Part shown: piece by piece, positions 1 through 8,800 of the stretch
How the letters are laid out: each line of letters opens with the position of its first letter
Position numbering within the stretch: the stretch's first letter is position 1
Assembly: GCA_963846635.1 (NCBI GenBank)
Contig: CAWJXM010000003.1
Coordinates: 1 to 64,000 of the forward strand
Origin: AP-15 sp963846635
GTDB taxonomy: Bacteria; Pseudomonadota; Alphaproteobacteria; ATCC43930; CGMCC-115725
Reading direction: 5' to 3'
DNA: 64,000 nucleotides
Translations under genes and position numbers: made by a program
Notes under the pieces: generated by a model
Seen by the model: the letters and a program-made list of their open reading frames with translations, nothing else
Told to the model about the DNA's origin: nothing
Database searches by the model: none

Positions 1-520
1 TTGCGACGCGTTCAATTTGCTTTTCGTCAGAACCGTCGCCGTGCTCTCGGTCTTCTTTCGCTTCCGCTAAGGCCTCAACCAGGTGCCGGCGTCCTTCTTC
101 CTCGTTCTCGCGAAGCATCGGCGACATCTGATTGATGTTTCGATTTATGAAGGGCGTCGATGGATCGATCAGTATCAGGCCGCGCGTATGCTGCTTGTTT
201 CGATAGGCAAACATCAACGCTGCGAACGCCGTGGCGGAATAACCGGCCGCGATGTAAGGCGGGCCAAGGCCGGTGCTCGCCAGAGCCTCTTGCAGATCGG
301 TAACGATCCGGCTGGTGGTTCTGGGCAGCGGGCCTGGCCCACTCGCTCCCGATCCGGCAGGTTCGTAGACGAAGAAGGTCCCGCCCAGCGTGCCAGCGCC
401 GGTCCTCGCCGCCGATAGCCTCCGAAGGTACGAAAGGTTTTTGGGCAGAACGATCGTCGGCGTCCCGGCCCCGCTTGTCGTGGCACTAACAACTCGGTTC
501 GCGGGGATCGTCACGAGCAT
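1..520 (-). CDS. Alpha/beta hydrolase, 3'-partial (runs off left edge)
   Basis: An open frame of 173 codons reads leftward from ATG at 520 to the window edge without a stop. A ribosome site (AAGAAGGGTGG) lies just upstream. The protein has an alpha/beta-hydrolase core: a strand ending in GTFFVYEPAGSG (oxyanion region) and a nucleophile elbow AAGYSATA near residue 92, with Ser as the likely nucleophile, followed by GLILIDPSTPF. The elbow reads G-Y-S-A-T, so the usual last Gly is Thr. The His/Asp part of the triad lies outside the window, so the substrate cannot be said. Family placement is from these motifs; the cellular role is unknown. Confidence 0.65.
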   Translation of the reverse strand, partial: MLVTIPANRVVSATTSGAGTPTIVLPKNLSYLRRLSAARTGAGTLGGTFFVYEPAGSGASGPGPLPRTTSRIVTDLQEALASTGLGPPYIAAGYSATAFAALMFAYRNKQHTRGLILIDPSTPFINRNINQMSPMLRENEEEGRRHLVEALAEAKEDREHGDGSDEKQIERVA

Positions 521-659
521 TCTTCCACCCTTCTTGGTTAACTTTAACGAAGCACAAAACCACCATAGTTAACAGCGCTTTTCTTCGCTTAACATAATGC
601 GCCTTATGCGGCTTTTTTCGCGGATTTTGCCGGGCAGAAAACCACAACATCTTGATTAG

Positions 660-944
660 CTACCCAACTTGCTGCCGGAGACGAGGTCGCAGTCGCATAA
701 CGAACAGATTTCTAGTAACACAAATCAACGCCGCCGGTAGAGACCACGCAGCGCAGCCGCCTAAAATATAGCTCGTAATATTAACGAAGGCCATTCCCCG
801 GTCTCCTCGCTGATATAGCCACATCCACCAGCGAATATGCTCTTGATGAAGCAAGAGAGAAACAGGTGTCAGAAGCAAGCCGACGATAGCCCCCACTTTT
901 GCAGCTTTTAAAGTATTCCACCGGTTAGGCGGCGGCTCTGACAT
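660..944 (-). CDS. Small membrane protein, function unknown
   Basis: A 94-residue protein if started at the ATG at 944, which has GGAAG eight bases upstream; an in-frame start at 995 would add 17 residues with no better signal. Two hydrophobic stretches are visible, about residues 14-31 (VGAIVGLLLTPVSLLL) and 55-77 (ITSYILGGCAAWSLPAALIC), with an Arg-rich C-terminal tail, so an inner-membrane hairpin is likely. No family is recognised. It is transcribed in the same direction as the next small gene (1023-1277), with about 80 bases between them, so the two may share a transcript. Confidence 0.5.
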   Translation of the reverse strand: MSEPPPNRWNTLKAAKVGAIVGLLLTPVSLLLHQEHIRWWMWLYQRGDRGMAFVNITSYILGGCAAWSLPAALICVTRNLFVMRLRPRLRQQVG

Positions 945-1022
945 TGTGTTACTTCCGTCGACATACCTATCGCTCTCTTTCTTCACGCGAAACACGTCAA
1001 GTTTCTGTTAAAGGCCTAAGTT

Positions 1023-1277
1023 CTAGGACAGGCCGAGCCATTTGATGATCGCCGCAGTGGCTACGGGGGTGAGAATTGTTCCAATCGCCTTCTTGAAAAA
1101 CCGAACGTGCCTCGCGGCTGCGTTAAAGCGTACGCGGGCCAGAGGGTGATTTGGATCTTGATAGCGAATGAGGAAACTGCCGCAATCTTCCTGCTCCGTA
1201 ATGCTTGGCGGAATGCCATTCCACCAAATCGTGACACGATTAAAAACCCTCATTGGAAAACACTCAGATATTGTCAT
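1023..1277 (-). CDS. Small hypothetical protein with C-terminal hydrophobic tail
   Basis: 84 residues. The start is well supported: AGGAGG lies six bases before the ATG at 1277. The N-terminal 60 residues are soluble and basic/aromatic (IWWNGIPPS, RVRFNAAARHVRFFKK), and the last 20 residues (TILTPVATAAIIKWLGLS) are hydrophobic, suggesting a tail anchor. I do not recognise the family. It lies upstream of another small membrane protein on the same strand. Confidence 0.5.
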   Translation of the reverse strand: MTISECFPMRVFNRVTIWWNGIPPSITEQEDCGSFLIRYQDPNHPLARVRFNAAARHVRFFKKAIGTILTPVATAAIIKWLGLS

Positions 1278-1973
1278 TTGTTAACCTCCTTTTTAAAACG
1301 AATTAGAGTTTGCGTGCCCGTAACGGGCGCGCAGGCTCGGTTGAACGGACGCATCTGAGCGCGAGTTGTCGAAGGAATAGGAGGTTCAGCGGTCGCGGCG
1401 AATAACTGGCGCGACGGGCTGGGGTTGGAGGCTGTTGCAACCATCGCGCACTTGGCATGCGGCATGCTAATTGGGAATTTCACTTGCTCGGCCCATTGAA
1501 TTCGCTGACAGTTTCCGGGACAGAAATGTCACAACACATCCAAAAGGCGAACTCGCTGATCCCCGAAGCCTTTCGTGACTGCGGTTCTTGCCAGCGAGCA
1601 ACCGGTGTCGGCCATGGCATGGCAAATTCCAGGGCGGGTTAGTGGCGGTAGCATACTCCCAATGGGTCTATCGGCGTGAAGCTTCGGTAGCCGATGATGA
1701 ATGCGAGCGGCTGATAGAGGTGGCCGAGCCATCTTGGCAAGTCGTGTACATTTCCCCACGTCGCTGTTTGGGAGCGCTCGACCTGGTCCGGTGCGGGTCG
1801 GGCCACAGGTATGACCCGATGGAGCAAACCGGACATGACGCAGCCGCCGGATTGCCGCGCGCCCTCGGTCTCTACGCAGACGATAGCCTCACAAGCTACC
1901 CTCAGCAGACGCCGCCACTCCCCTCGGCTGCGCCACAGGCGCAGCCGTCCGTTCAACTCGACTTTATCGAATT
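1278..1973. other. Gene-poor stretch with an IS-end-like sequence
   Basis: No convincing gene. At about 1494-1511 the sequence TGAATTCGCTGACAGTTTC closely matches the right end of the IS1182-type fragment at 12447-12465 (TGAATTCGCCGACAGTATC), so an IS scar is likely. Two opposite-strand open frames (1588-2007 plus, 1639-1956 minus) overlap one another and show no domain or ribosome site. Confidence 0.4.
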
Positions 1974-3971
1974 GTGCGACGTAAGCGAGAGCATCTGCCC
2001 CGCCTAAACTTATGTTCGCATCACCACTGCCTGGAGCCGCACCGCTTGCCGACCGCCCCCGCCTGCCCGCTTCGTACCCACCAGGTCCGTGTCGCCGCGA
2101 TCGCCCAGGCCATCGCCTCGGGCGAGGCCCGGGAGGTGCGCGATATCCTGGCTGCCGTCACGCCGGGCGGTGGCAAATCGCTGCTGCCGGTGCTGGCCGC
2201 GCACGCGCTGATCGCGGCGGGCGTGGTGGAGCGTGTGGTCTGGGTGGTGCCGCGCGACAGCCTGCGCCTACAGGCCGAGGAAGCCTTCGCCGATCCCCTT
2301 TGGCGCACCACTCTGGGCCACGGCTTGACCGTGCGCACAGCGGAGAACGCGCCCGATCCCTGCCGGGGCCTGGCCGGCTACGTCACCACCTACCAGAGCG
2401 TCGCAGCCGCCCCTGACCTGCATCTGGGCGAGGCAAAGCGCCATCGCACCCTGCTGGTCGTGGACGAGGTGCATCACTTGCCGGCGCTGTCCGACGCTGG
2501 CGCCGGCAGCACGGCGGGCGCTCCTCTGGACCCGGAGGAGGACGCCGCCGTCGGCTGGAGCCGTGCACTGCTGCCATTGCTGGAGATGGCCACGGTCCGC
2601 CTGTTTCTCTCGGGCACGCTGGAGCGCGCCGACGGACGCGGCATCCTGTGGTTGCCCTACCGCAAAGGCCCTCGCACCAACATCCGCGAGGTCGATCTGG
2701 CCGCCCCCCACTGGGCGGTGGTGGGTTACTCCCGCGCCCAGGCGCTGGCCGAACGCGTTGTGCTGCCGGTGATGTTCGGGGCACTGGACGGCGAGGCGCG
2801 CTGGCTCGATTACGACGCGAAGCAGCCTGATGGCACTCCAACCACGGTGGGGCCACACCGACTGTTCAGTCACTGGCCCACCGAGACGACGCGGCCCGCG
2901 CTGTTCACCGCCTTGCGTACCGGCTTCGCGGACCAGTTGCTACGCAAGGCGTTCGACGCCACCCGAGCCTTGCGCGCGCGCCGCCGTGAGGCGCGTGGTC
3001 TCGGACCGGGGCGGGAGAACGGCGGCCACGACTCACGCGGTTTGGGTAAGCTGCTGGTCGTGGCGCCGGACCAAACCGTGGCCCGGCGTTACCTGGAAGT
3101 CGTGCGCGGCTGGCTGCCGCGCGGGAGCCGGGACGCAGCGCGGCTGGCGACCTCAGACGAGCGCGACGCGCACGAAACGCTGGCCAGCTTCCGGCTGCAG
3201 GCGGAACCGTGCATTCTAGTCACGGTGGCCATGGCCTATGAGGGGCTGGACGCGCCAGAGGTCGCGGTGGTTGCAGCCCTCACCCACATCCGCAGTCGCC
3301 CCTGGTTGGAGCAGATGGTAGCGCGGGCGACCCGTGTGGACCCCAACGCCGGTTCCTATGAAGACCAGAGCGCCCTGGTGTTCCACCCCGACGATCCGCT
3401 GTTCGCTCGCTTCCGCGAACGCATGGAGACGGAGCAGGGCACGCTGGCTCGCAAACCGAAGCCGAAACGCCAGAGCGCGCTGCCGTTCTGGCTGCACGAA
3501 CAACTCGCCGAACGCGAGTGGGAGGAGCGCGGCATCGTGCCGCTGGAGAGCAACGCGCTGGCGTTGCGCTACGCCCTGCTCCAGCCGGGCCCGGATTTCG
3601 CCCTGGTCCGTCCCGAGCACAAAGAAGCGCAGACCGAATTGCTGGACCCGCCCAGCGTAGTGGAACGGCGACTGCGCGCGCGGATCGGTGAGTTGCTGGC
3701 GGCGCAGACCGTGGAAGACGAGGTCGCGATGCGGGCGCCGAAAGGGCAGGGGTATCACCGCTACAACGCCGTGCTGAAACGCGTGATGGGCAATAAGGGC
3801 CGCGCCGAGATGACCCTGGCCGAACTGGAGGCTGCGATCGGCTGGCTGGAGCGCAACCGGTTGTCGGATCATCTGTATCTGCTGGAGGGCGACCCGCGCT
3901 ACGCCTGGACCGCCCGACAGCGCAGCGAGTGGGCGCCGCCGATTGAACGTGCCAAAAGGGCAGGACGGTAG
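1974..3971 (+). CDS. DEAD/DEAH-box superfamily 2 helicase
   Basis: A 665-residue protein. Walker A is TPGGGKS (residues 64-69), the DEAH-type box is DEVHH (164-168), a motif III-like LFLSGT lies near 210, and a C-terminal helicase lobe carries AYEGLDAP and QMVARATRVD (motifs V/VI, with arginine finger) near 420-460. About 150 residues follow that match no domain I know. It is an ATP-dependent nucleic-acid translocase; such orphan helicases are common in plasmid, prophage and defence islands. The annotated GTG start has no ribosome site. The other frame from ATG 2012 encodes MFASPLPGAAPLADRPRLP, which would read smoothly into LRTHQVRV after a one-base shift near 2070, so the 5' end may be frameshifted. 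No nuclease or methylase partner is adjacent; an IS6 copy follows 380 bases downstream. Confidence 0.8.
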   Translation: MRRKREHLPRLNLCSHHHCLEPHRLPTAPACPLRTHQVRVAAIAQAIASGEAREVRDILAAVTPGGGKSLLPVLAAHALIAAGVVERVVWVVPRDSLRLQAEEAFADPLWRTTLGHGLTVRTAENAPDPCRGLAGYVTTYQSVAAAPDLHLGEAKRHRTLLVVDEVHHLPALSDAGAGSTAGAPLDPEEDAAVGWSRALLPLLEMATVRLFLSGTLERADGRGILWLPYRKGPRTNIREVDLAAPHWAVVGYSRAQALAERVVLPVMFGALDGEARWLDYDAKQPDGTPTTVGPHRLFSHWPTETTRPALFTALRTGFADQLLRKAFDATRALRARRREARGLGPGRENGGHDSRGLGKLLVVAPDQTVARRYLEVVRGWLPRGSRDAARLATSDERDAHETLASFRLQAEPCILVTVAMAYEGLDAPEVAVVAALTHIRSRPWLEQMVARATRVDPNAGSYEDQSALVFHPDDPLFARFRERMETEQGTLARKPKPKRQSALPFWLHEQLAEREWEERGIVPLESNALALRYALLQPGPDFALVRPEHKEAQTELLDPPSVVERRLRARIGELLAAQTVEDEVAMRAPKGQGYHRYNAVLKRVMGNKGRAEMTLAELEAAIGWLERNRLSDHLYLLEGDPRYAWTARQRSEWAPPIERAKRAGR

Positions 3972-4349
3972 GCAAGGGAGGAAGGTGGAACGACGGAGGC
4001 GATTCGGTGTCCGATATTTCTGACTTTTGCGCGACACATGAGAACCCGATGTCGGATCGATCGTAGCCGAGTGGATGATATTGTGACGCCACACGGAGCT
4101 CGATCTGTGGCAAATACCCGGTGGCGAGAACGCGCTTATTCGGCCGTCCCCGATCGGGATTTCTGACCGCCGCAAAAGCGAAGCCTATCGGCGCGCTGAT
4201 GGCCTATGTGCATCCGAGGCGCGTCAATGTGGGGGGCTAAGCCCAGACCCTCGAAATTGTTCACTATCTTTGTAAATCAAATAGTTGATGAGGATTCCCG
4301 GATTCTTTGGCCACCGACTTCGACCTTGCTGGTAGGCCACGCTCTCACT
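3972..4349. other. Intergenic, nothing recognised
   Basis: Between the helicase stop and the IS6 left end. Short open frames on both strands have no domain, repeat or ribosome site. The last 100 bases are locally AT-rich (around 4255-4300). Confidence 0.4.
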
Positions 4350-5245
4350 GGCTCTGTTGCAATCTTCCGGCGAGGGCGCGCGAAGGCGCCCGGTCGGGTC
4401 AGAGCCTGTTCTGTTACGCGGCTTCGAGCTCGAGCTGCCCACTGACAAACTGGACCGCCTCGGCCAGGATAGAGCCGCCAAGACCGAAGGCGCGCTCGAC
4501 GATGCGGGCCTCGCCGCGGATGTCACGGGTGATGTTGAACGCCGACGCCTGTCCTTTGCGGAGCGCGCGCATCACTTCGAAACCCTTGATCGTTGCGTAG
4601 GCCGTCTTCAGGGTCTTGAAGCCTCTGACCGGTCGGATCAGCTGCTTCAGTTTACCGTGGTCAGCCTCGATGACGTTGTTCAGGTACTTGATTTGTCGAT
4701 GCAGCGTCTCCTCCGGACATTTGCCCTCCTTCTTCAGCTCGGCGAGAGCGGCGGCATAGGTCGGCGCCTTGTCGGTGTTGATGACCGTGGGCTTCTCCCA
4801 GTCTTTCAGGCCGTTCAGCGCCTTGCCGAGGAAGCGCTTGGCCGCCGCCGTGTTGCGCGTCGGAGAGAGGTAGAAGTCGATGGTGCTCCCGTGCTTGTCG
4901 ACGGCCCTGTAGAGGTAGGCCCACTGGCCTCGGACCTTGACGTACGTCTCGTCGATGCGCCAGCTCGTTGAACCCGGCCGGCGCCACTGCCAGCGCAGCC
5001 GTTTCTCGATCTCGGGCGCGTATCTCTGAACCCAGCGGTAGATCGTCGAATGGTCAACCGAAACGCCGCGCTCGCCCATCATCTGCTCGAGATCGCGATA
5101 GCTCACCCCATAGCGGCAATACCACCGGACCGCCCAGAGCACGATCTCACCCTCGAAGTGGCGCCCCTTGAAGTCCGACATGCCCAGCTCCCTCCCTCGC
5201 GCAGGACCCATTCCGACGGACAACGGAGAAGTTTGCAACAGAGCC
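4350..5245 (-). mobile_element. IS6-family insertion sequence (copy 1)
   Basis: About 896 bp. Terminal inverted repeats: GGCTCTGTTGCAATCTTCCG at 4350 and, read inward from 5245, GGCTCTGTTGCAAACTTCTC. One transposase fills the element. No 8-bp target duplication is visible (flanks CTCTCACT and CGCCCGGG), and the right flank runs directly into a truncated gene. The copy therefore probably sits at a rearrangement junction, typical of IS6 cointegrate and deletion activity. Confidence 0.88.
4414..5181 (-). CDS. IS6-family DDE transposase
   Basis: 255 residues from ATG 5181 (MSDFKGRHFEGE), the usual IS6 N-terminus; a longer in-frame upstream extension would run outside the IS and is rejected. An N-terminal helix-turn-helix (YRDLEQMMGERGVSVDHST) is followed by the DDE core: WRIDETYVKV (D), VINTDKAPTY (D) and NNVIEADHGKLKQL (E). 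It is intact and carries out replicative transposition. Confidence 0.9.
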   Translation of the reverse strand: MSDFKGRHFEGEIVLWAVRWYCRYGVSYRDLEQMMGERGVSVDHSTIYRWVQRYAPEIEKRLRWQWRRPGSTSWRIDETYVKVRGQWAYLYRAVDKHGSTIDFYLSPTRNTAAAKRFLGKALNGLKDWEKPTVINTDKAPTYAAALAELKKEGKCPEETLHRQIKYLNNVIEADHGKLKQLIRPVRGFKTLKTAYATIKGFEVMRALRKGQASAFNITRDIRGEARIVERAFGLGGSILAEAVQFVSGQLELEAA

Positions 5246-5909
5246 CGCCCGGGCGACCCGGACTGGCCGTCGCCGGCTGAATGGGATGGGTTGCGGCAAC
5301 GCGTCGGCAGCCGGCTGATCGCTGTGCAATCACCGCTCCAGCCATGCCGGGAAGCACCCATTGGCGTGGCCTGCCGCACCCTGTTCCGCGAGCTTAAGAA
5401 CCCCTACTACATCGGCGACGAGGTCGGGCTGACCCAGACGACCGGGTGGGTCGATGCCTGGACGATGGAGCAAAGCACCTTTGCCGTGGCCGCCGAGAGT
5501 GCCGCGGATGTCGCCGCTGCCGTCGACTTCGCCCGCGAGCACAATCTGCGGCTTGTCGTCCGGGGCGGCGGGCACAGTTATCTCGGTACCTCTAACTCAC
5601 GGGATTCATTGTTGATCTGGACCCGCCGCATGTCCGGGATCGAGCTGCACGACGCATTCGTCCCGGCGGGCACGAAAGCCGCTCCACTCCCGGCGGTCAC
5701 GGTGGGGCCTGGGGCCGTCTGGGGCCATGTCTATAACGCCGTGACCACGAAAGGCGCCCGCCTGGTTCAGGGCGGCGGCTGCCTGACGGTTGGCGTCGCC
5801 GGTCTCGTCCTCGGCGGCGGGTTCGGAACCTATTCGCGGCTGTACGGAACGGCGGCCGCCAGCCTCCTCGAAGCCGAAATCGTGACCGCCGACGGTGCGG
5901 TGCGGTGCG
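5246..5909 (+). pseudogene. FAD-binding (PCMH/BBE-type) oxidoreductase fragment
   Basis: An open frame from the IS6 border to just short of the IS982 encodes the FAD-binding half of a berberine-bridge-type oxidoreductase: FAVAAESAADVAAAVDFA, then VVRGGGHSYLGTS (the FAD-linking His is expected here), then GARLVQGGGCLTVGVAG and LGGGFGTYSR. The N-terminus is removed by IS6, and the substrate domain and C-terminus by a break near 5909, just before IS982. About 220 of roughly 500 residues remain. It cannot make a working enzyme. Confidence 0.8.
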
Positions 5910-5921
5910 GATCACTAATTC

Positions 5922-6915
5922 AACCCCAACTATGGATACGCCTTGAGGCGTTGGCTTGTGAGCGAGATGGAAGGCTTGCCCGGCCTGAAAGCGTAGGCGA
6001 CGAGGCAGGACAGGACATGGACCATGGCGTTGATCACCGACCTGTGGCGTGAATGCTCAAGCCCCATTTCGGATTTCAGAGTATCGAGTACGGTCTCGAT
6101 GAGGACGCGCTTGCGCAGCATGATCTTGTCGGCCAGCGGCATGAGATCGGTCCGCATGTTGCGCCGGATGCTGGTGATGAGGTGCAAGCCCCGCTGCCAG
6201 AGTTTGGTGAAGAGTTCGCGGCCGATGTAGCCCTTGTCGGCGTAGAGAGTGCCGGCCAGGTGCTGGGTCATCGCGTCGAGCACGGTGCTGTCGGCGGTGT
6301 TGCCGGGGGTGATTTTCAGCGCCATGATCTGACCTTTGTGGTTGATCACGAAGTGCAGCTTGAGGCCGTAGAACCAGCCCATGCTGGTCTTGCCGCGTGC
6401 GGCGAGGCCCTCGAACACCTTATGGCGGTGAATGCGGCGATTGTGGCAGACGGCGAGCTTGGTGGAATCAGCGAAGTCGACGCCGCTCGGCTCGCCGCTG
6501 AGGCTGTGCAGCAGCACCATCAGAGGGGCGAACAGCCGCGGCATCAGGCTGACAAAACGGTCATAGTGCGGCAGATCGCCAAAGCAGGCGCGATACTGCT
6601 GGCCGATCCCGTAGCAGTAGAATGCCTTGAAGTGCTTGAACGGCGAGAGGTGAAACAGCACCACAATGAACAGCATCTCGGCGCGCGACAGCTTGCCTGG
6701 GCGCTGCCGGGTCTGCTCCGACGGGAGCAACCGGTGCGCTTCCCAGTCTACGAACAGCTTGCAGAAGTCATCGAGACAGCAATACAGCGCTGTGATATCG
6801 ATCGCCATTGAGGGGGCTCTCCAGATCCGGGTTTGACGCTCAATGTTCGCAAGCCGATGCTGTCAAAGCCTTGGTTCTTTGGGAAGCCCCTCAACCCTTA
6901 TCCGTAGTTCGGGTT
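5922..6915 (-). mobile_element. IS982-family insertion sequence
   Basis: 994 bp with matching ends: AACCCCAACTATGGATA at 5922 and, read inward from 6915, AACCCGAACTACGGATA. The transposase frame is intact. No target duplication is apparent in the flanks. A 3'-end fragment of the same element lies at about 51149-51304. Confidence 0.85.
5930..6808 (-). CDS. IS982-family transposase
   Basis: 292 residues, complete. The DDE-type core includes GVDFADSTKLAVC (D), GTLYADKGYIG (D) and RVLIETVLDTLKSEMG (E), in the spacing typical of IS982 transposases. The N-terminal region (LYCCLDDFCKLF) is also characteristic. The stop lies just inside the left terminal repeat. Confidence 0.88.
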   Translation of the reverse strand: MAIDITALYCCLDDFCKLFVDWEAHRLLPSEQTRQRPGKLSRAEMLFIVVLFHLSPFKHFKAFYCYGIGQQYRACFGDLPHYDRFVSLMPRLFAPLMVLLHSLSGEPSGVDFADSTKLAVCHNRRIHRHKVFEGLAARGKTSMGWFYGLKLHFVINHKGQIMALKITPGNTADSTVLDAMTQHLAGTLYADKGYIGRELFTKLWQRGLHLITSIRRNMRTDLMPLADKIMLRKRVLIETVLDTLKSEMGLEHSRHRSVINAMVHVLSCLVAYAFRPGKPSISLTSQRLKAYP

Positions 6916-6955
6916 AGAGATAGAACTTCGCGCCGATCTCTGCCGTATAGGCGAT

Positions 6956-7312
6956 ATGGACCTCCTATCTTATTACGGGCATCAAGCTGGCAGTGCTCGT
7001 CGATTAGCTGGTGTGTACCAGACGCAGCACCAGACCAAAACGGCATTAGAGCGAGTGGCCCAGGAATATGATGGTCTCATCGACGATCTCGAAAAATGGT
7101 GCGGTCGAGATTCGGAAAAGCGTTACGCTGTCGCAGCGTACATCGATTGGCGGGCTCGCCTGGCGTTTACTACCTCCGAAGCTACATCCTTAGACCAACC
7201 GATCAAGGTCAGTCGGGAGGCAGTGCGCGCCGACGTCAAGCAAGGACGAAGAACTGATATTGGGACTTGGCGGCAAACTACCCAACGAGTGGTGGACAAA
7301 CTAACGTCATAA
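6956..7312 (+). CDS. Hypothetical protein, weakly supported
   Basis: A 118-residue frame beginning soon after the IS982 right end. It is hydrophilic with likely helices (ALERVAQEYDGLIDDLEKW) and has ordinary composition, but no ribosome site precedes the ATG and no family is recognised. It could be a real small cytoplasmic protein, or the tail of a gene cut by the IS. Confidence 0.3.
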   Translation: MDLLSYYGHQAGSARRLAGVYQTQHQTKTALERVAQEYDGLIDDLEKWCGRDSEKRYAVAAYIDWRARLAFTTSEATSLDQPIKVSREAVRADVKQGRRTDIGTWRQTTQRVVDKLTS

Positions 7313-7643
7313 GCGCAAGTCTCACTTGTCTCGGGCTATGGCATCCACATATCCCCGAGCGCCTTGATCGAGAGAAGCGCGCCGATTGGCGCTCCGGCCG
7401 TAATGCGGTCTACCAGCTCGCCGCATTGACGATCGGCACGTGCCTCGCGGTTGCCGACGCATAGCCGAGCATAAGGCGGCTGGATGATCACGGACGAAAA
7501 CCGAATGGCGACGGCGTAAACCCCGCCCGCGCAGAATAAACCCGGGCAATGTGGGGTAGATCACGCGGGTTCGGAGCCCAGTGCGATATTGGTGTGGCTC
7601 CGCCCCGGTTGCGATTGGGAACGAGCGCGCTATGGAGGGCGCT

Positions 7644-7988
7644 ATGCTGAAAGAAACCCTATGGAGCCAGAGCGTGCCGCGGGTCGAGCTCGACCAACGG
7701 GCGCGCGCCGCCCGCCTCCGGCTCGAGCGGATCGAACGACTGCTTGCGCCGCATGCTGCCGTGACCGATTCCTGGTTCAAGCGGGCCCTTTGTCTTTTTA
7801 GCTTCGGCATATACGGCGAAGCCTGGCAAGGTAATCGAACCAAAGGGTCGCTGAGCTGTAAAAACCTGGGTTTGACCTCACGGACAGTGTCGGATGTAGT
7901 GCAAACCGGCACTTGCCGTAAGGGACAGGATCAGGCCTTGACGGCATGGATGCTGGGTTCTTGGCGGAGCGCCGCGGTCAAGCCCTGA
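7644..7988 (+). pseudogene. Small hypothetical gene probably cut by a MITE
   Basis: From ATG 7644 (GAGGGCGCT upstream) a frame reads a charged helical protein (RVELDQRARAARLRLERIERLL). After about 55-70 residues it runs into the inverted-repeat element at 7850-8122, and its last 45 codons are element sequence. The first half looks protein-like and the tail does not. No function can be assigned. Confidence 0.3.
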
Positions 7989-8122
7989 AGCCGCGAAGCG
8001 GGGCGCCGTAGGCGCCGGGCTTGAGGGCGGCGCTCGCCGCCGAGACAGACTGTCCCGGGCCGTCCCTCGCAATCACTCCGGACACTGTCCGATAAATCAA
8101 GTACCGACTTTTACAGCTGAGC
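7850..8122. repeat. Nested MITE-like inverted-repeat element
   Basis: Outer ends: GCTGAGCTGTAAAAACCTGG at 7850 matches, inverted, ACTTTTACAGCTGAGC ending at 8122. Inside lies a second pair: CGGACAGTGTCGGA at 7881 and TCCGGACACTGTCCG ending at 8091. The interior is GC-rich with further short hairpins and no coding frame. This suggests a 211-bp MITE inside an older non-autonomous element. The inner ends share AGTGTCCGGA with the right end of the IS256 copy at 21073. Confidence 0.6.
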
Positions 8123-8281
8123 AATCGGCGGCCTTCCCGCATGCCCAAAATTCAAGAAGACTGGATCGAAATGTACGGTTCACGCTGCGGGTAACGGTTT
8201 CTGGTCCCCATCTTTCTACTGGATCAGGATTGCGACGGGGAGCAATCCACATTCTCGTGGCCAAAAGGCCGATGGGCGCCG

Positions 8282-8653
8282 TCAGACTTTGTGCAGAATG
8301 CGTTTGATCTCGCCGACGGCAACCCTATAGACATTCGCGACTTGCGCAACCGTCATGCCGTATCTCACCAAGGTGCGGATGCGCGCAAATTGCGAGCGCG
8401 GAATTTCACGCGTCGCCTGCGGCTCGGGAATGACCGTGGTTTCGGCGTCCTCGTGATGGACCGAGGCAACCGGTGCAATGGCCAGAACGCGTGGTTTGCG
8501 CGCTGATCGGTCGGCTGGTGGGGAATCCGGGTCTGATGGCCCGATGGCTGGCGGTTTCGATGTGAACAGCGCTTCGGCCGCCTGGCGCGCTTTGCTAATC
8601 CGCTCGCGATCATCGTCGCGAGGCTGCAATTGTTGCTGTCGGGTACTAAGCAA
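8282..8653 (-). CDS. Hypothetical protein with C-terminal helix-turn-helix-like segment
   Basis: 123 residues from a TTG start at 8653 with CGGAGC six bases upstream. The N-terminus is polar (LSTRQQQLQPRDDDRERISKA), the middle is Pro/Ala-rich and disordered, and the last 35 residues (RIRTLVRYGMTVAQVANVYR) resemble a helix-turn-helix that ends in GEIKRIL. Similar short proteins occur as uncharacterised accessory genes in alphaproteobacteria. DNA binding is an inference only. Confidence 0.55.
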   Translation of the reverse strand: MLSTRQQQLQPRDDDRERISKARQAAEALFTSKPPAIGPSDPDSPPADRSARKPRVLAIAPVASVHHEDAETTVIPEPQATREIPRSQFARIRTLVRYGMTVAQVANVYRVAVGEIKRILHKV

Positions 8654-8800
8654 GATTTGCTCCGAATGATCAACTCATCTCGCGATATCACAATGGAACT
8701 GGTTAATCTGGCAAGGACGTGGGAAGCCCGATGCCGATCAACAAACTTGGGCACCTCAGGCCAGCCTTGGGCCGTTCCCAATGTGTTGTTCCTAAACTAA

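Noticed and set aside
1588..2007. 139-codon plus-strand frame before the helicase
   Set aside because: No ribosome site, no domain, and an equally long minus-strand frame overlaps it.
3216..4175. 319-codon minus-strand frame
   Set aside because: Antisense to the helicase; composition typical of a high-GC shadow.
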